A DNA stretch of 64,000 nt from positions 1,916,382 to 1,980,381 of the forward strand of contig NZ_CP137642.1 in assembly GCF_033472595.1 (NCBI RefSeq), in the 5' to 3' direction. Below, one piece after another: positions 8,818-18,862 of the stretch. A program made the position numbers and the translations under genes. The DNA is from Methanoculleus receptaculi (GTDB taxonomy: Archaea; Halobacteriota; Methanomicrobia; Methanomicrobiales; Methanoculleaceae). The notes beneath the pieces were generated by a model that did no database searches, had not been told where the DNA came from, and was given only the letters and a program-made list of their open reading frames with translations. Numbering within the stretch: the stretch's first letter is position 1; each line of letters starts with the position of its first letter.

Positions 8818-9081
8818 ATGAAATCTAATTCAGCCGATCATACGGGGATAACCTCGCTCGATCATCTCGAGCCGGGATGCCGCTCCCGGATCATAGGCAT
8901 CCGTGCCTTTGGTTCTCTCAGGAAGCGTATGCTTGCCATGGGCATGGTTCCGGGGGCCGAGGTGGACGTGATCCGGGCCGCACCTCTCGGTGACCCTGTA
9001 GAATACCGGGTGAAAGGCTACTGCCTCTCGCTGCGGCGTGCCGAAGCGGGTCTGGTCGAGGTCGCCCTGGAGGGGCAATGA
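8818..9081 (+). CDS. feoA: FeoA-family protein
   Basis: An 87-residue SH3-like FeoA domain. FeoA accompanies the ferrous iron permease FeoB at the cytoplasmic membrane. Recognisable are the LEPGCRSRIIGI strand, the LRKRMLAMGMVPGAEVDV block and the C-terminal YRVKGYCLSLRRAEA. The ATG at 8818 is used because residues before it have no similarity. The stop overlaps the ATG of a second feoA copy (TGA inside ATGATG). Since the feoB that follows is destroyed, this gene is probably an orphan here. Confidence 0.85.
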   Translation: MKSNSADHTGITSLDHLEPGCRSRIIGIRAFGSLRKRMLAMGMVPGAEVDVIRAAPLGDPVEYRVKGYCLSLRRAEAGLVEVALEGQ

Positions 9082-10044
9082 TGGAGAGCGTCTGCCCGCT
9101 GGTGTTCCTGGCTCCGGGAACTGTGGCGAGGGTCGCCGGGTTCAGGGCCGGCAAAGGGCTGCAGACCCGTCTCTTCGGGATGGGTTTCTGCCCGGATGTC
9201 CGGGTAAAGGTCGTCTCTGCGGATCGGGGTTTCAGTCATCGTCTCGGTTGGCGGTGCCCGTGGAGAAGAAGACCGGCCGGCTCAGCCGCAACGGGTATGA
9301 TATCGAGGTAGTAGACCTCCCCGGAACCTACAGCCTTACGGCCTACTCTGCGGATGAGATCATCGCCAGGGATTTCATCCTCGAAGGAAATCCGGACGTC
9401 GTCGTCCAGGTCGTTGATGCGACAAACATGGAGCGGAACCTCTACCTGACGCTCCAGGTTGCCGAACTCGGGGTGCCGATGGTCATCGCCCTGAACCTGG
9501 TCGATCTTGCCAGGGCGCAGGGTGACGAGATAGACCATGAGAGGCTTTCTGCGTCCCTGGGGATCCCGATCTTCTACGACCCCGGGACCGGGAAGCCCGC
9601 GGTCCTCTGGGAGTCCTGGACACAGCCCCGGCCCAACCGTTACGACGGCCCGGTCGCCATCCTTGTAAGCCCATACACAATCCGGAACGGGCGCGATTGT
9701 CTCGTGGTACGGGACGAATGGGGCATTTGGCATCGAGTCGATCGGCCCGACGCTCCCTCTCGGGAGCATCGCTCGATGAAAGCGGCCGGATCCAGGTGGA
9801 CAGCAACGCACCCCGCATCGGCGGGGTGGCGCCGACGGTGCGGGTGCCACTCGACAGGGATACTCTGGCGCGGGCGATGGCCGGGGAGGACGTCCACCTC
9901 GCTTACGCGGTTGACTGGCTCAAAGCTGAGGCAATGACCGGGAGCGCGGAGCACTCCCCCCTTCCCACGCAGAAAGCAACGGCAGCCTGGGTGGTCCCGC
10001 TCGCGGCGCTTGCGTTCATCGTGGTTCGGCACGGCCGGCGATGA
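9078..10044 (+). pseudogene. Decayed feoA2-feoB-S41 peptidase chimera
   Basis: Three gene fragments are joined. Bases 9078-9230 encode most of a second FeoA domain (RLFGMGFCPDVRVKVV). From 9260 to about 9574 another frame encodes part of the FeoB G domain: VEKKTG, G3 DLPGTYSL, and the NLVD motif, but the P-loop and all membrane segments are absent. From about 9575 the same frame continues into an S41 (C-terminal processing) peptidase tail, YDGPVAILVSPYTI, which then needs two frameshifts (near 9690 and 9770) to continue through YGTNGAFGIES and GGVAPTVRVP to a stop at 10044. Serial deletions fused and then degraded the genes. Confidence 0.75.
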
Positions 10045-10133
10045 GGGGATAGGAGGCCTTCTCCTTTTCCGGCTTCCGCTGGAACGGGACCGCTCACGCT
10101 ACAAAAAGGAGTTTTCCGGGTGCCGGGACACCC

Positions 10134-12551
10134 CTATTGGTATTCGAGCGGCTGGGTCTCTTTCGGCAGCCCGCCCTTGAAGTGATGCTGGATCTTCTGG
10201 TAATACTCTCGCACCCGCTCGTTCATCGTCGCATGCACACTCTCCCGTGCCCGATCAAAGTGCGTCTGGCTCACTACCGTAGCGCCTTCCCGCATGGCAA
10301 GCATTGCCGCTTCCCGTGCGAGCGCCTCGAGATCTGAGCCGACAAAACCCTCGGTGTCGGCCGCCACCCTCATGACGAGGTGTGAACGCACCGGGTCATC
10401 GAGGGTTATCTTCTCGCGGGAGAAGAGTTCGACAATTTTCTTTCGCCGGAGATAAGGCTTGAGACCTTCTTTGCCGTCCGGCGTGATCGCAGCAAGGTGC
10501 TCCCTTATCTCATCGAGACTCACCTGCCGGTTTGCTCCGATAGCGAGAACCAGGTCTTCGAGATCGCTCTCGGAGAAACCTCCGGTCATCTCAACAAGTT
10601 CATGCATGGTCGAACCCTCGATCGGCATGTAACGGGTATGGATGCTGAGGATCTTCTCCCTGTCCTCCCGCCCTGGTTCGCCGATGTAGACGAGCCGGTC
10701 GAACCGCCCAGGTCGCAGCAGTGCCGGATCGACCATATCAGGGCGGTTTGTCGCCCCCATAACCACCACGCCCCGCAGTTCCTCGAGCCCATCGATCTCG
10801 GTGAGGATCTGGTTCAAAACGCTCTCCGTGACATGCGACTCGGTGCCGCCGCCACGGGCAGGAGTGAGGGCATCAAGTTCGTCAAAGAAGATTATGGACG
10901 GTGCCACCTGCCGGGCCTTCTTGAAGACCTCACGAACCGCCCGTTCGCTCTCGCCGACCCATTTGGAGAGGAGCTGGGGACCCTTTATCGGTACAAAGTT
11001 TGCCCCGCTCTCACTGGCGACTGCCTTTGCAATGAGGGTCTTTCCCGTCCCCGGTGGGCCGTAGAGGAGGACGCCCTTTGGAGGCTCTATACCCAGATTC
11101 TCAAACTGCTCCCGCCGGGTCAGGGGATACTCCACCGCCTCACGGACATCCCGTTTCGCCTCCTCCAGCCCGCCGACATCCTCCCAGGAGACGTGCGGGA
11201 CCTCGAGGAGAATCTCCCGCATGGCGCTTGGCCCCACCTCGCGAAGGGCCTCACGGAAGTCCCTGGCCTGCACCTCCATCATCTCCAGGATCTCCACCGG
11301 GATCTCGTCTGTCTCCAGGTCGATCTCGGGGAGGTAGCGGCGCAACGCCTTTATAGCGGCCTCACGCGCCAGGGCGGCAAGGTCCGCCCCGACAAACCCA
11401 TGAGTCTGCCTGGCGATCTCTTCGATCAGAACGTCATCTGCAAGCGGCATGCCGCGTGTGTGTATCTGGAGCACCTGGGATCGATCGTCTTCAGATGGCA
11501 CACCGATCTCGATCTCGCGATCAAACCGCCCGGGGCGGCGGAGGGCGGGGTCGATGGCATCGATCCGGTTTGTGGCCCCTATCACCACGACCTGTCCCCG
11601 CTCTTCAAGCCCGTCCATCATCGTTAGGAGCTGGGCAACAACGCGCCGCTCAACCTCTCCGGTCACCTCCTCGCGCCGGGGGGCGATCGAGTCGAGTTCG
11701 TCGATAAAGATGATCGCAGGAGCATGCTGCCGTGCGTCCTCAAAGACCTCACGGAGCCTCTGCTCGCTCTCACCGTAATACTTCGAGATCACCTCGGGGC
11801 CTGCAATCGAGATGAAGTGTGCTCCGCTCTCGCTTGCAACAGCCTTTGCAATGAGGGTCTTTCCGGTGCCGGGCGGACCGTAGAGGAGGACGCCTTTTGG
11901 AGGCTCGATACCAAGCTTGCGAAAGATCTCCGGATGGCGCATAGGGAGCTCAATCGTCTCGCGAACGCGCTGCAACTCATCTTTCAGGCCGCCGATATCC
12001 TCGTAGCTGATCCTCCTGACACCCTCAAAACCGGCCGCAGGCTTCTCTGAGAACTCGATCTTTGTGTTCCTGGTGATTATCACGGCGTTCTCCGGCTCGA
12101 CCACCACCGCCTTGAAAGCGACAATTTGAGGCTGCATGAATGGCAGCCCCACCTGGATAGGCACGGAATCATCCCTGACGACCGGGAAGTCGATCAGCCT
12201 GTTGACGACGCTGCCGTAGTTGATGGGGAGGTGCTTGGGGAGGTCTTCGGGAGGAGCAAGCACAACCCGTTTAGCCTCGATCTCCTCATCGAGTGTTCGC
12301 ACCCTGACACGGTCGCCTATGCTCGCGCCGGCGTTTAACCGGGTGAAGTTATCGATCCTGACTTTGCCCTGGTGCCAGTCGTTCACCATGGCGCGCCAGA
12401 CCTTCGCTACGGTGCGCCGTTTTCCTTCGATGGCGACAAGGTCTCCAGGGTTGAGCCGGAGGTGCAGCATGGTATCGGGGTCAAGCCGTGCCTTGCCTGC
12501 CCCCTGATCCTCCGGGTAAGCGCTATCTACCTTCAAGTATATCTCGGGCAT
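10134..12551 (-). CDS. Cdc48/VCP-type AAA+ ATPase
   Basis: An 805-residue double-ring AAA+ unfoldase. The N-domain (about 1-180) is a double-psi barrel plus four-stranded domain for substrate binding. D1 has Walker A GPPGTGKT at residues 225-232 and Walker [14 protein letters not shown]2 has a second GPPGTGKT near residue 500 and [12 protein letters not shown]. In archaea the hexamer unfolds proteins, some for the 20S proteasome. The length is normal. It diverges from larC, with two TATA-like tracts in the 46-base spacer. Confidence 0.95.
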   Translation of the reverse strand: MPEIYLKVDSAYPEDQGAGKARLDPDTMLHLRLNPGDLVAIEGKRRTVAKVWRAMVNDWHQGKVRIDNFTRLNAGASIGDRVRVRTLDEEIEAKRVVLAPPEDLPKHLPINYGSVVNRLIDFPVVRDDSVPIQVGLPFMQPQIVAFKAVVVEPENAVIITRNTKIEFSEKPAAGFEGVRRISYEDIGGLKDELQRVRETIELPMRHPEIFRKLGIEPPKGVLLYGPPGTGKTLIAKAVASESGAHFISIAGPEVISKYYGESEQRLREVFEDARQHAPAIIFIDELDSIAPRREEVTGEVERRVVAQLLTMMDGLEERGQVVVIGATNRIDAIDPALRRPGRFDREIEIGVPSEDDRSQVLQIHTRGMPLADDVLIEEIARQTHGFVGADLAALAREAAIKALRRYLPEIDLETDEIPVEILEMMEVQARDFREALREVGPSAMREILLEVPHVSWEDVGGLEEAKRDVREAVEYPLTRREQFENLGIEPPKGVLLYGPPGTGKTLIAKAVASESGANFVPIKGPQLLSKWVGESERAVREVFKKARQVAPSIIFFDELDALTPARGGGTESHVTESVLNQILTEIDGLEELRGVVVMGATNRPDMVDPALLRPGRFDRLVYIGEPGREDREKILSIHTRYMPIEGSTMHELVEMTGGFSESDLEDLVLAIGANRQVSLDEIREHLAAITPDGKEGLKPYLRRKKIVELFSREKITLDDPVRSHLVMRVAADTEGFVGSDLEALAREAAMLAMREGATVVSQTHFDRARESVHATMNERVREYYQKIQHHFKGGLPKETQPLEYQ

Positions 12552-12597
12552 TACCTCTAGTTCTTATATTTCGGGAATTTATAGGTACTGGAGTCGC
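12552..12597. promoter_or_regulatory. Bidirectional promoter cdc48/larC
   Basis: The 46-base divergent spacer contains TTATATTTC and AATTTATAGG. These can serve as opposing box A elements for the ATPase gene and larC. Both transcripts would have short or no leaders. Confidence 0.45.
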
Positions 12598-13794
12598 ATG
12601 AACGTAGTTCTCTTCGATCCGTTCAACGGAGCCGCAGGCGATATGGTAATCGGATCCCTCCTCGACCTCGGGGCCGATGAAGAGGCTGTCCGGACAGCCA
12701 TGCGCTCCGTCGTCGGGGAGCCGACAATCGAACGGGTAGGCCGCTGTGGTATCCGGGCGGTGCAGGTGATGACGCATGCCACCGCGCAGCACCGCACCCT
12801 GGATGAGGTGCTCGACCGCCTGGCAGGGAGCGACGCCCCGAAAGAGGCGCTGGAGATGGCACGAAAAGTCTTTCTCCGGATACACCGGGCGGAGGAGAGC
12901 ATCCACGGGGCGGGAGCGCATTTCCACGAGGTGGGTGCAGACGATGCCATAGCCGACGTGGTGGGGGCGTGCACCGCTCTACACAGCCTGGCCCCGGATG
13001 GCGTCGCTGTCCTGCCCCTGGCGCTCGGCCGCGGTTTTTCGGTTGGAGCTCACGGTATCTTCCCCATCCCCGCCCCGGCTACGGTGGCGATCCTTGCCGA
13101 ATCTCGTCTGCAGATGGTTCCCGGGGGCGAAGAACGGGAACTCTGCACCCCAACGGGAGCCGCGCTCCTCTCCGAGTTCTCGACGATCCGGCCGGACGAA
13201 CTGGGCCCGGCGAGTATCAGGGCGGTCGGCTATGGCGCGGGCAGCAGAAACCCGGCGGAAAGACCTAACGTCCTCCGGGCGATGCTCCTTGAAACGGAGG
13301 AAGATAACAGAGGGTCCGACCAGATCGATATACTGGAGACAAACGTGGACGACGTGACGGGGGAGATGCTCACCTACACCCTGGGCCGCCTGATGGAGGA
13401 GGGGGCACGGGATGCAACCGCCATACCCGTGTTGATGAAGAAAGGGCGCAGCGGCCATATCGTCAGGGTGATCTCCCCGCCGGCGGCCACAGACCATCTC
13501 ACGGCGGTGATGGCACGGGAACTCGGGACACTCGGGATACGCTGCCTCCCGATGGTTCACCGTGCAGTTGCTGAACGGACGATCGAGAGCGTTAAGGTGA
13601 GGTTTGGGGGGCAGGAGTGGTGGATCGATGTGAAGTGCGGATGGTCGGAAGGCAGGATCACGTCCATAAAGGCGGAGTATGAGCAGGTGGCACGGTGCGC
13701 ACGGGAGACGGGACTTCCTTTCAGGGAGATTGCCACAAGGGCGGAGGCAACCGCCCGCCGCCTCTTCATCGAGCAGGGTGTGCTCGACCCATGA
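12598..13794 (+). CDS. larC: LarC-type nickel insertion protein
   Basis: A 398-residue LarC (formerly DUF111). LarC inserts nickel into the pyridinium bis-thiocarboxylate cofactor (NPN) used by lactate racemase-like enzymes. Visible are the N-terminal FDPFNGAAGDM signature, the HFHEVGADDAIADVVG metal-binding block and the C-terminal ETNVDDVTGEML segment. Unlike some bacterial larC genes, it is a single uninterrupted frame. No larA, larB or larE is in the window, so the client enzyme is elsewhere or unknown. Its TGA overlaps the radB ATG in an ATGA, implying translational coupling. Confidence 0.93.
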   Translation: MNVVLFDPFNGAAGDMVIGSLLDLGADEEAVRTAMRSVVGEPTIERVGRCGIRAVQVMTHATAQHRTLDEVLDRLAGSDAPKEALEMARKVFLRIHRAEESIHGAGAHFHEVGADDAIADVVGACTALHSLAPDGVAVLPLALGRGFSVGAHGIFPIPAPATVAILAESRLQMVPGGEERELCTPTGAALLSEFSTIRPDELGPASIRAVGYGAGSRNPAERPNVLRAMLLETEEDNRGSDQIDILETNVDDVTGEMLTYTLGRLMEEGARDATAIPVLMKKGRSGHIVRVISPPAATDHLTAVMARELGTLGIRCLPMVHRAVAERTIESVKVRFGGQEWWIDVKCGWSEGRITSIKAEYEQVARCARETGLPFREIATRAEATARRLFIEQGVLDP

Positions 13795-14468
13795 AAACTG
13801 AGCGGGTCAGCACCGGGAACCAGGCCCTTGACGGCCTCCTCGGCGGCGGGCTGGAGCGTGGCGCCATCACCCAGATCTACGGCGAACCGGCAAGCGGGAA
13901 GAGCGTCTTCTGCCTGATGGCGACGGTGGCCACCCTTAAGGCAGGGAACTCGGTCGTCTACATCGACACCGAGGGGTTCTCGGTGGAGCGGTTTTCGCAG
14001 ATCGCTGGCGGGGATGCAGGTGAACTCGCGGAACGGCTGTACCTCTTTGAACCGCTTGATTTCACCCAGCAGGGAGCGATGATCGCCGATACCGAGGCGC
14101 TGCTCAAGAAGGCCGGGAAGGCCCCGGTGGACCTGGTGGTGATGGACTCGGCGACCGCCCTCTACCGGATGGAGCTTGACCTTGGACGGGAGGCGTTGCG
14201 GAAACTCTCGCACCACATGATAAAACTCCTCGGGCTTGCAAGGAAGTACGAGATCCCCGTGCTGATCACAAACCAGATCTACATGGACGTGGAACGCGAC
14301 CGTGTGGCCGGTCTTGGGGGGACGGCGCTTGAACACCTCTCGAAGGCCATAGTTCGGCTTGAAAGGAGAGAGAGTGTCCGGCGGGCGGTTCTTCTGAAAC
14401 ACCGGTCCCGACCGGAAGGACTCTCGTTCGATTTTGCTATCACCGGCGAGGGAATCAGAACGTTATAA
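13791..14468 (+). CDS. radB: DNA repair and recombination protein RadB
   Basis: A 225-residue archaeal RecA paralogue that lacks the RadA N-terminal domain. Walker A is GEPASGKS at residues 31-38 and Walker B is PVDLVVMDSA. It has the GGTALEHLSKAIVRLER block typical of RadB. RadB is a recombination mediator with weak ATPase activity. The start is the ATG at 13791 inside the larC stop; the longer in-frame start at 13695 would lie within larC. The stop overlaps the dapF end by 14 bases on the opposite strand. Confidence 0.93.
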   Translation: MKTERVSTGNQALDGLLGGGLERGAITQIYGEPASGKSVFCLMATVATLKAGNSVVYIDTEGFSVERFSQIAGGDAGELAERLYLFEPLDFTQQGAMIADTEALLKKAGKAPVDLVVMDSATALYRMELDLGREALRKLSHHMIKLLGLARKYEIPVLITNQIYMDVERDRVAGLGGTALEHLSKAIVRLERRESVRRAVLLKHRSRPEGLSFDFAITGEGIRTL

Positions 14469-15273
14469 CGCCCGAAAAAACTGTCTCCGCCGGGCCTTCC
14501 ATTGTAACAGTCTCACCAAACCGGATCACGAGCGGGCCGCCTCTCGTCTCCACCTGCACCGTATCCCCGACAAGGCCAAGACGACGGCCAACCGCCGCTG
14601 AGGCGGTGGCGCCGGTGCCGCAGCTCGCGGTCTCGCACTCAACGCCGCGCTCAAAAGTCCTGATCCGGATCTTATCGAACGCGACTTTCTCGGCAAAGTT
14701 GACGTTTGCACCCTCCGGGAATGTGGGGTGGTGCCGGATTGGTGGGGCGAAGATCTCGATCTCTACAGAGTCGATATCGTCGACAAAGATAACAGCGTGC
14801 GGAACACCGATGTTTGCGGCATAAACGGTAAACCCGCAGATCTCCTCACGGTAATCCCCTCTCCCCGTGGCGGGGATTGCGCTGCGCTCAAAAGCCGGTT
14901 CTGGCATGGAGATAGTCGCGCTGAACTCGTCATCCGCATAACCCATCCTCACCGGTACACCCCCGGCCCCGGTCTCTACTGTGCAGGGCTCTCTGACATA
15001 ACCGGCGTCGTAGGCGTATTTTGCGAGACAGCGGATGCCGTTTCCGCACATGGCGGCCTCGCTCTTGTCGGGCTGAAAGAGTCTCATCCGGATATCCGCT
15101 TTATCAGACGGCTGGAGGTAGAGGACGCCGTCAGCACCGATGCCAAACCGGCGGTCGCAGTAGAGAGCTGCAAAAGTTCCTTTCATCTCTTCGGGGATTA
15201 TCTCCTGATCGAATTCATCGATCAGGATGAAGTCGTTGCCGTTTCCATGCAGTTTGGTGAACGTGATCTCCAT
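14455..15273 (-). CDS. dapF: Diaminopimelate epimerase
   Basis: A 272-residue PLP-independent epimerase that converts LL- to meso-diaminopimelate, the penultimate step of lysine synthesis. The two catalytic cysteines are visible in MCGNGIRC (Cys76) and ASCGTGA (about residue 214). The ATG at 15273 is supported by an AGAGGG ribosome-binding site 5 bases upstream on the minus strand. It converges with radB, overlapping by 14 bases. Confidence 0.95.
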   Translation of the reverse strand: MEITFTKLHGNGNDFILIDEFDQEIIPEEMKGTFAALYCDRRFGIGADGVLYLQPSDKADIRMRLFQPDKSEAAMCGNGIRCLAKYAYDAGYVREPCTVETGAGGVPVRMGYADDEFSATISMPEPAFERSAIPATGRGDYREEICGFTVYAANIGVPHAVIFVDDIDSVEIEIFAPPIRHHPTFPEGANVNFAEKVAFDKIRIRTFERGVECETASCGTGATASAAVGRRLGLVGDTVQVETRGGPLVIRFGETVTMEGPAETVFSGVITF

Positions 15274-15363
15274 GGTGTACCCTCTTCTGTAATCATTTGG
15301 AGCAGCGGGTGATAAACCGTGTTGCCTGCTGGAATGCAACACCCAGAACCACGACAAAGAGAG

Positions 15364-15435
15364 GCCAGGGCCGAGATTCGAACCCGGGTCGAGGGATCCA
15401 CAGTCCCTTAGGATAACCAGCTACCCCACCCTGGC
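15364..15435 (-). tRNA. tRNA-His (GTG anticodon)
   Basis: The minus strand folds as a cloverleaf: acceptor GCCAGGG with CCCTGGC, anticodon loop CTGTGGA, and T-arm with GGTTCGAATC. There is no intron and no encoded CCA. The base before position 1 is T and the base in position 73 is C, so the G(-1) needed for histidine identity is not encoded and would have to be added after transcription. Confidence 0.95.
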
Positions 15436-15711
15436 AAAGTACTCATGATAGTTGGAAGTCGGGTTTGATTAAGGTATCCCTCCCCCTGTAGACGTCTTCC
15501 GCGCCTCTCGAACGGTAACTTCTTCCTCTCTCCACTCACCACCACAAGTTAATAGTGTCCATGCTCTATAACGTACCAGTATCAGGCATCTGTTGACGCC
15601 CAATTGTCAGCAGAACCAATCCAGATCCTGGCGTGGTTCTGGAGGGTTCGAGGTCAATGTCACAGGCTTTTCGGGTTAATTTGTCCACACAATATACTGC
15701 AGGTGATTATC

Positions 15712-17493
15712 ATGGCTAACCAATCAGCGATCAGAACGCCCATCGTCTGCGTGATGGGGCACGTGGATCACGGCAAAACGTCCCTCCTTGACAGGATCCG
15801 GGGCTCATCCGTGGTATCCACCGAAGAAGGTGCAATTACGCAGCATATCGGCGCCACTCTCGTTCCAATCGATGCAATAATACGCATGAGCGGGGCGCTG
15901 AGCAGGGTCAACATCAACGTTCCGGGCCTCCTCTTCATAGATACCCCGGGGCATCATGCCTTCACCACGCTGCGTGCGCGCGGTGGAGCGCTCGCCGATA
16001 TGGCGATCGTGGTCGTGGACATCAACGAGGGGTTCCGCCCTCAGACGATCGAGGCGCTCCAGATCCTTCGCAACTACAGGACGCCTTTTGTGATCGCGGC
16101 AAACAAGATCGACCGCATACACGGCTGGCGCGTCCATGAGGGGCAGCCATTTTTAAAGACGTTTGCACAACAGAACGAGCGTGTCCAGGGGGTGCTCGAG
16201 ACACGGGTCTACGAACTTGTCGGCAAACTCTCCGACCTCGGTTTCAACTCCGAGCGTTTCGACCGGGTCTCGGACTTCGCGCGGAACATCTGCATCGTCC
16301 CCACAAGTGCCCTCACTGGCGAGGGTATTCCGGACATCCTGATGATGCTGATAGGGCTTGCCCAGCGCTACATGACCGGGAGCCTCAGGGTCACCGCCGA
16401 TGGCCCCGGCGCCGGCACGGTGCTTGAGGTGACGGAAGAGCGCGGGCTCGGGATGACACTCGATGTTATCCTCTACGACGGCACGCTCAGGGTCGGAGAC
16501 GATATCGTCGTCGCAGGAAACGACCAGATCGTCGAGACAAAAGTGCGTTCACTCTTAAAACCCCGGCCGATGAGCGATATACTGGTCGAAGAGCGGTTCG
16601 AGCGGGTCAGATCTGTCACCGCAGCGGCGGGTATAAAGGTCGCCGCCCCGAAGCTCGCCGATGTAATAGCGGGTTCCCCACTCCGTGTCGTCCGGGGCGG
16701 GAACCGGGACGAGGTGATCGAACAGGTCCGCCACGAGGTCCAGGATATCCAGGTGAAACTCTCGGATACAGGTGTCATCATACGGGCAGACACCATCGGG
16801 GCCCTTGAAGCTCTATCAAAAGAACTCGATAGCCACCAGATCCAGGTTATGCGGGCAGCCGTTGGCCCGGTCACCCGCCATGACGTCATTGAGGCCGGGA
16901 CTATCAGGGATCCCCTCTACAGCGCGATCATAGCCTTCAGCACCCCGGTCCTGCCGGACGCGATCGACGCTCTGGCAGACACGTCGATGTCCCATGTCAG
17001 CATATTTGAGGGTGGGGTTATCTACCAGCTGATCGACGACTACATCGAGTGGCGGGAGGAGAAGAAACAGGAACTCGAACGGCAGAGGTTTGAGAAGGTG
17101 ATCATGCCTGCCAGGATCCGGATCCTTCCAAATTGCATCTTCCGGCAGAGCAACCCGGCGGTGGTGGGTGTCCGTGTCCTCGGCGGGAAACTCCAGAGCG
17201 GGGTTGACCTTGTCCTGCCAGAGGGGAAGAAGGTGGGCCGGATCAAACAGATCCAGGAGAGGAACGAGACCATCCAGGAAGCTGAGGCGGGTAAAGAGGT
17301 GGCGATCTCGATCGATGGGCCAACAGTCGGCCGCCAGATCAATGTCGATGACGAACTCTACGTTGATATACCTGAACGGCATGTGAAGGTGATCGAGCGC
17401 GAGATGCTAGATAACCTGCGCCCTGACCTCCGCGAGACCCTGGAGGAGTTCACCGCTATCAAACGCCGGGAAAACCCTTTCTGGGGGAAGTGA
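15712..17493 (+). CDS. infB: Translation initiation factor aIF5B
   Basis: A 593-residue translational GTPase that helps subunit joining. G1 is GHVDHGKT (residues 16-23), G3 DTPGH, and G4 NKID; domains II to IV follow, ending in the conserved FW region ENPFWGK. The ATG at 15712, preceded by AGGTGA, is chosen because the archaeal protein begins a few residues before IRTPIVCVMGHVDHGKT; the 36 upstream codons are not conserved. S6e follows 90 bases downstream, a common archaeal pairing, but the usual aIF2-gamma gene is absent. Confidence 0.95.
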   Translation: MANQSAIRTPIVCVMGHVDHGKTSLLDRIRGSSVVSTEEGAITQHIGATLVPIDAIIRMSGALSRVNINVPGLLFIDTPGHHAFTTLRARGGALADMAIVVVDINEGFRPQTIEALQILRNYRTPFVIAANKIDRIHGWRVHEGQPFLKTFAQQNERVQGVLETRVYELVGKLSDLGFNSERFDRVSDFARNICIVPTSALTGEGIPDILMMLIGLAQRYMTGSLRVTADGPGAGTVLEVTEERGLGMTLDVILYDGTLRVGDDIVVAGNDQIVETKVRSLLKPRPMSDILVEERFERVRSVTAAAGIKVAAPKLADVIAGSPLRVVRGGNRDEVIEQVRHEVQDIQVKLSDTGVIIRADTIGALEALSKELDSHQIQVMRAAVGPVTRHDVIEAGTIRDPLYSAIIAFSTPVLPDAIDALADTSMSHVSIFEGGVIYQLIDDYIEWREEKKQELERQRFEKVIMPARIRILPNCIFRQSNPAVVGVRVLGGKLQSGVDLVLPEGKKVGRIKQIQERNETIQEAEAGKEVAISIDGPTVGRQINVDDELYVDIPERHVKVIEREMLDNLRPDLRETLEEFTAIKRRENPFWGK

Positions 17494-17582
17494 AACCACT
17501 TCGTGAGTTTCAGCCCGCGCAGAGGTAGTCTTTTAATACCATATTCTCAAAGTGTATAGGTAGTTTTGAAGGAGTCGTCAAG

Positions 17583-17981
17583 ATGGCAGAGTTCAAAATA
17601 GTTCTATCCGACCGGGAGACCGGGCGTTCATACAAGATCGATGCGACCGGTCCCGCCGCAGGGGCACTCATAGGCAGGCGCATAGGTGAGGAGATCGAGG
17701 GTGGTGTTCTCGGTTTTGCAGGCTACAGGATCCGGATCACCGGCGCCTCCGATCGAACAGGTATTCCCGCGCGCCGCGACCTTCCAGGGCCGGCACGCAG
17801 AAGGCTCCTCCTATCCAGGGGTGTCGGGTTCCACCCCGTGAGAGAGGGTGAGCGCCGGAGGAAATCAGTGCGCGGCAACGAGATCAGTGCTGATATCGTC
17901 CAGGTCAACGCCGTTGTGACACAGCGCGGTTCAAAGCCCCTGGATGAATACTTCAACCGTCCGGAAGCGGCAGCCGAGTAA
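17583..17981 (+). CDS. rps6e: 30S ribosomal protein S6e
   Basis: A 132-residue archaeal S6e. The N-terminal MAEFKIVLSD strand and the GRRIGEEIEGGVLGFAGY motif are diagnostic, followed by the basic region RRLLLSRGVGFHP and GERRRKSVRGNEIS. It lacks the long eukaryotic C-terminal tail. It lies 90 bases after infB; a TATA-like ATACCATATT stretch between them allows a separate promoter. Confidence 0.95.
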   Translation: MAEFKIVLSDRETGRSYKIDATGPAAGALIGRRIGEEIEGGVLGFAGYRIRITGASDRTGIPARRDLPGPARRRLLLSRGVGFHPVREGERRRKSVRGNEISADIVQVNAVVTQRGSKPLDEYFNRPEAAAE

Positions 17982-18133
17982 ACGAAATCCCTATTTTCTG
18001 GTCTACCGGCAGTATCCGGGCTCTTCTGAGAATATCAAGCAGCACGGCAGGGCCACGGCCCCATACATCATGGCGGTGTTATCCGTATTCCTGCGATGGT
18101 GGCAGGGAGTTGGCCATCCAGGCGATATCGCCT

Positions 18134-18862
18134 TCAGCGACGCCCCCGCTGCGGGACTCTCCGGAGAGCACCAGCCATGACCCCCATGAACTCTTCGGGA
18201 CGGTTTAAGAACGCAACCAAACGGGGCTGCCCGACGAGATCGTAAAGCCCGCATCCTCTCCTGATCCCGATCTCCGGAACCTCAACCGGGTCGCAGCAGC
18301 GCACCGGCGGAGCGTCTGGATAGCGAGGGTTCTTCACCAGCGCCCCCCCTTCCATCTCGTAGTAGGCTGCACCACGCTTTTCAATGTAGGGGCCGTAATC
18401 GCTGGAAAAATCCGAGGAAACCAGGTTTGCCATAACGAGTTCCTCCCTCCCGGGGTTTATGGTCACGTGGCCGTAGCCTGGCGGGATCAGGACCTTCTCG
18501 CCGATGGAGGCCTCGATCATCACAACGTCATCGGCAGTGCATGTCTGGAGGAGGTAGTGTCCCCTGCCTTTGAGAACCTCGTAGACCTCAGGATAATACT
18601 CCCCTGCAGCGTTCCGGGGGTGGTAGTGCCCCTTCGTCTTGACATACTCCCCGCAGAGAACGCGAGCCGGGATGACGGTGATGTCGTAGCGGATATGGTG
18701 CTGCCGGAGCCACTCCCGGTCACTCCTGCTCCTGGCGAGATCCCGATACATAAAATAGAGGGGTTGATCAGAGGTGCAGTCGGGATCTGCAAGCACATCC
18801 CGCATATCCTCGATCGTCCTTACCTGCGGCTCCGGTATTGGTCCGTCCCAGCAGCCGTTCAT
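18134..18862 (-). CDS. pgiA: Archaeal cupin-type glucose-6-phosphate isomerase
   Basis: A 242-residue cupin that interconverts glucose-6-phosphate and fructose-6-phosphate, unrelated to the bacterial isomerase fold. Metal-binding residues are visible in KGHYHPRNAAGEYYPE (two His and a Glu) and the later GYGHVTINPG His. The length is slightly above the usual 190 residues because of a C-terminal extension from about residue 195. The start overlaps the stop of the upstream CARDB-domain gene by one base, so the two may be co-transcribed. Confidence 0.9.
   Translation of the reverse strand: MNGCWDGPIPEPQVRTIEDMRDVLADPDCTSDQPLYFMYRDLARSRSDREWLRQHHIRYDITVIPARVLCGEYVKTKGHYHPRNAAGEYYPEVYEVLKGRGHYLLQTCTADDVVMIEASIGEKVLIPPGYGHVTINPGREELVMANLVSSDFSSDYGPYIEKRGAAYYEMEGGALVKNPRYPDAPPVRCCDPVEVPEIGIRRGCGLYDLVGQPRLVAFLNRPEEFMGVMAGALRRVPQRGRR

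Noticed and set aside
10497-11627. Long open frame (376 codons) antisense to the Cdc48 gene
   Set aside because: It is the mirror of a strongly conserved AAA+ gene in GC-rich DNA; its product has no recognisable motif.
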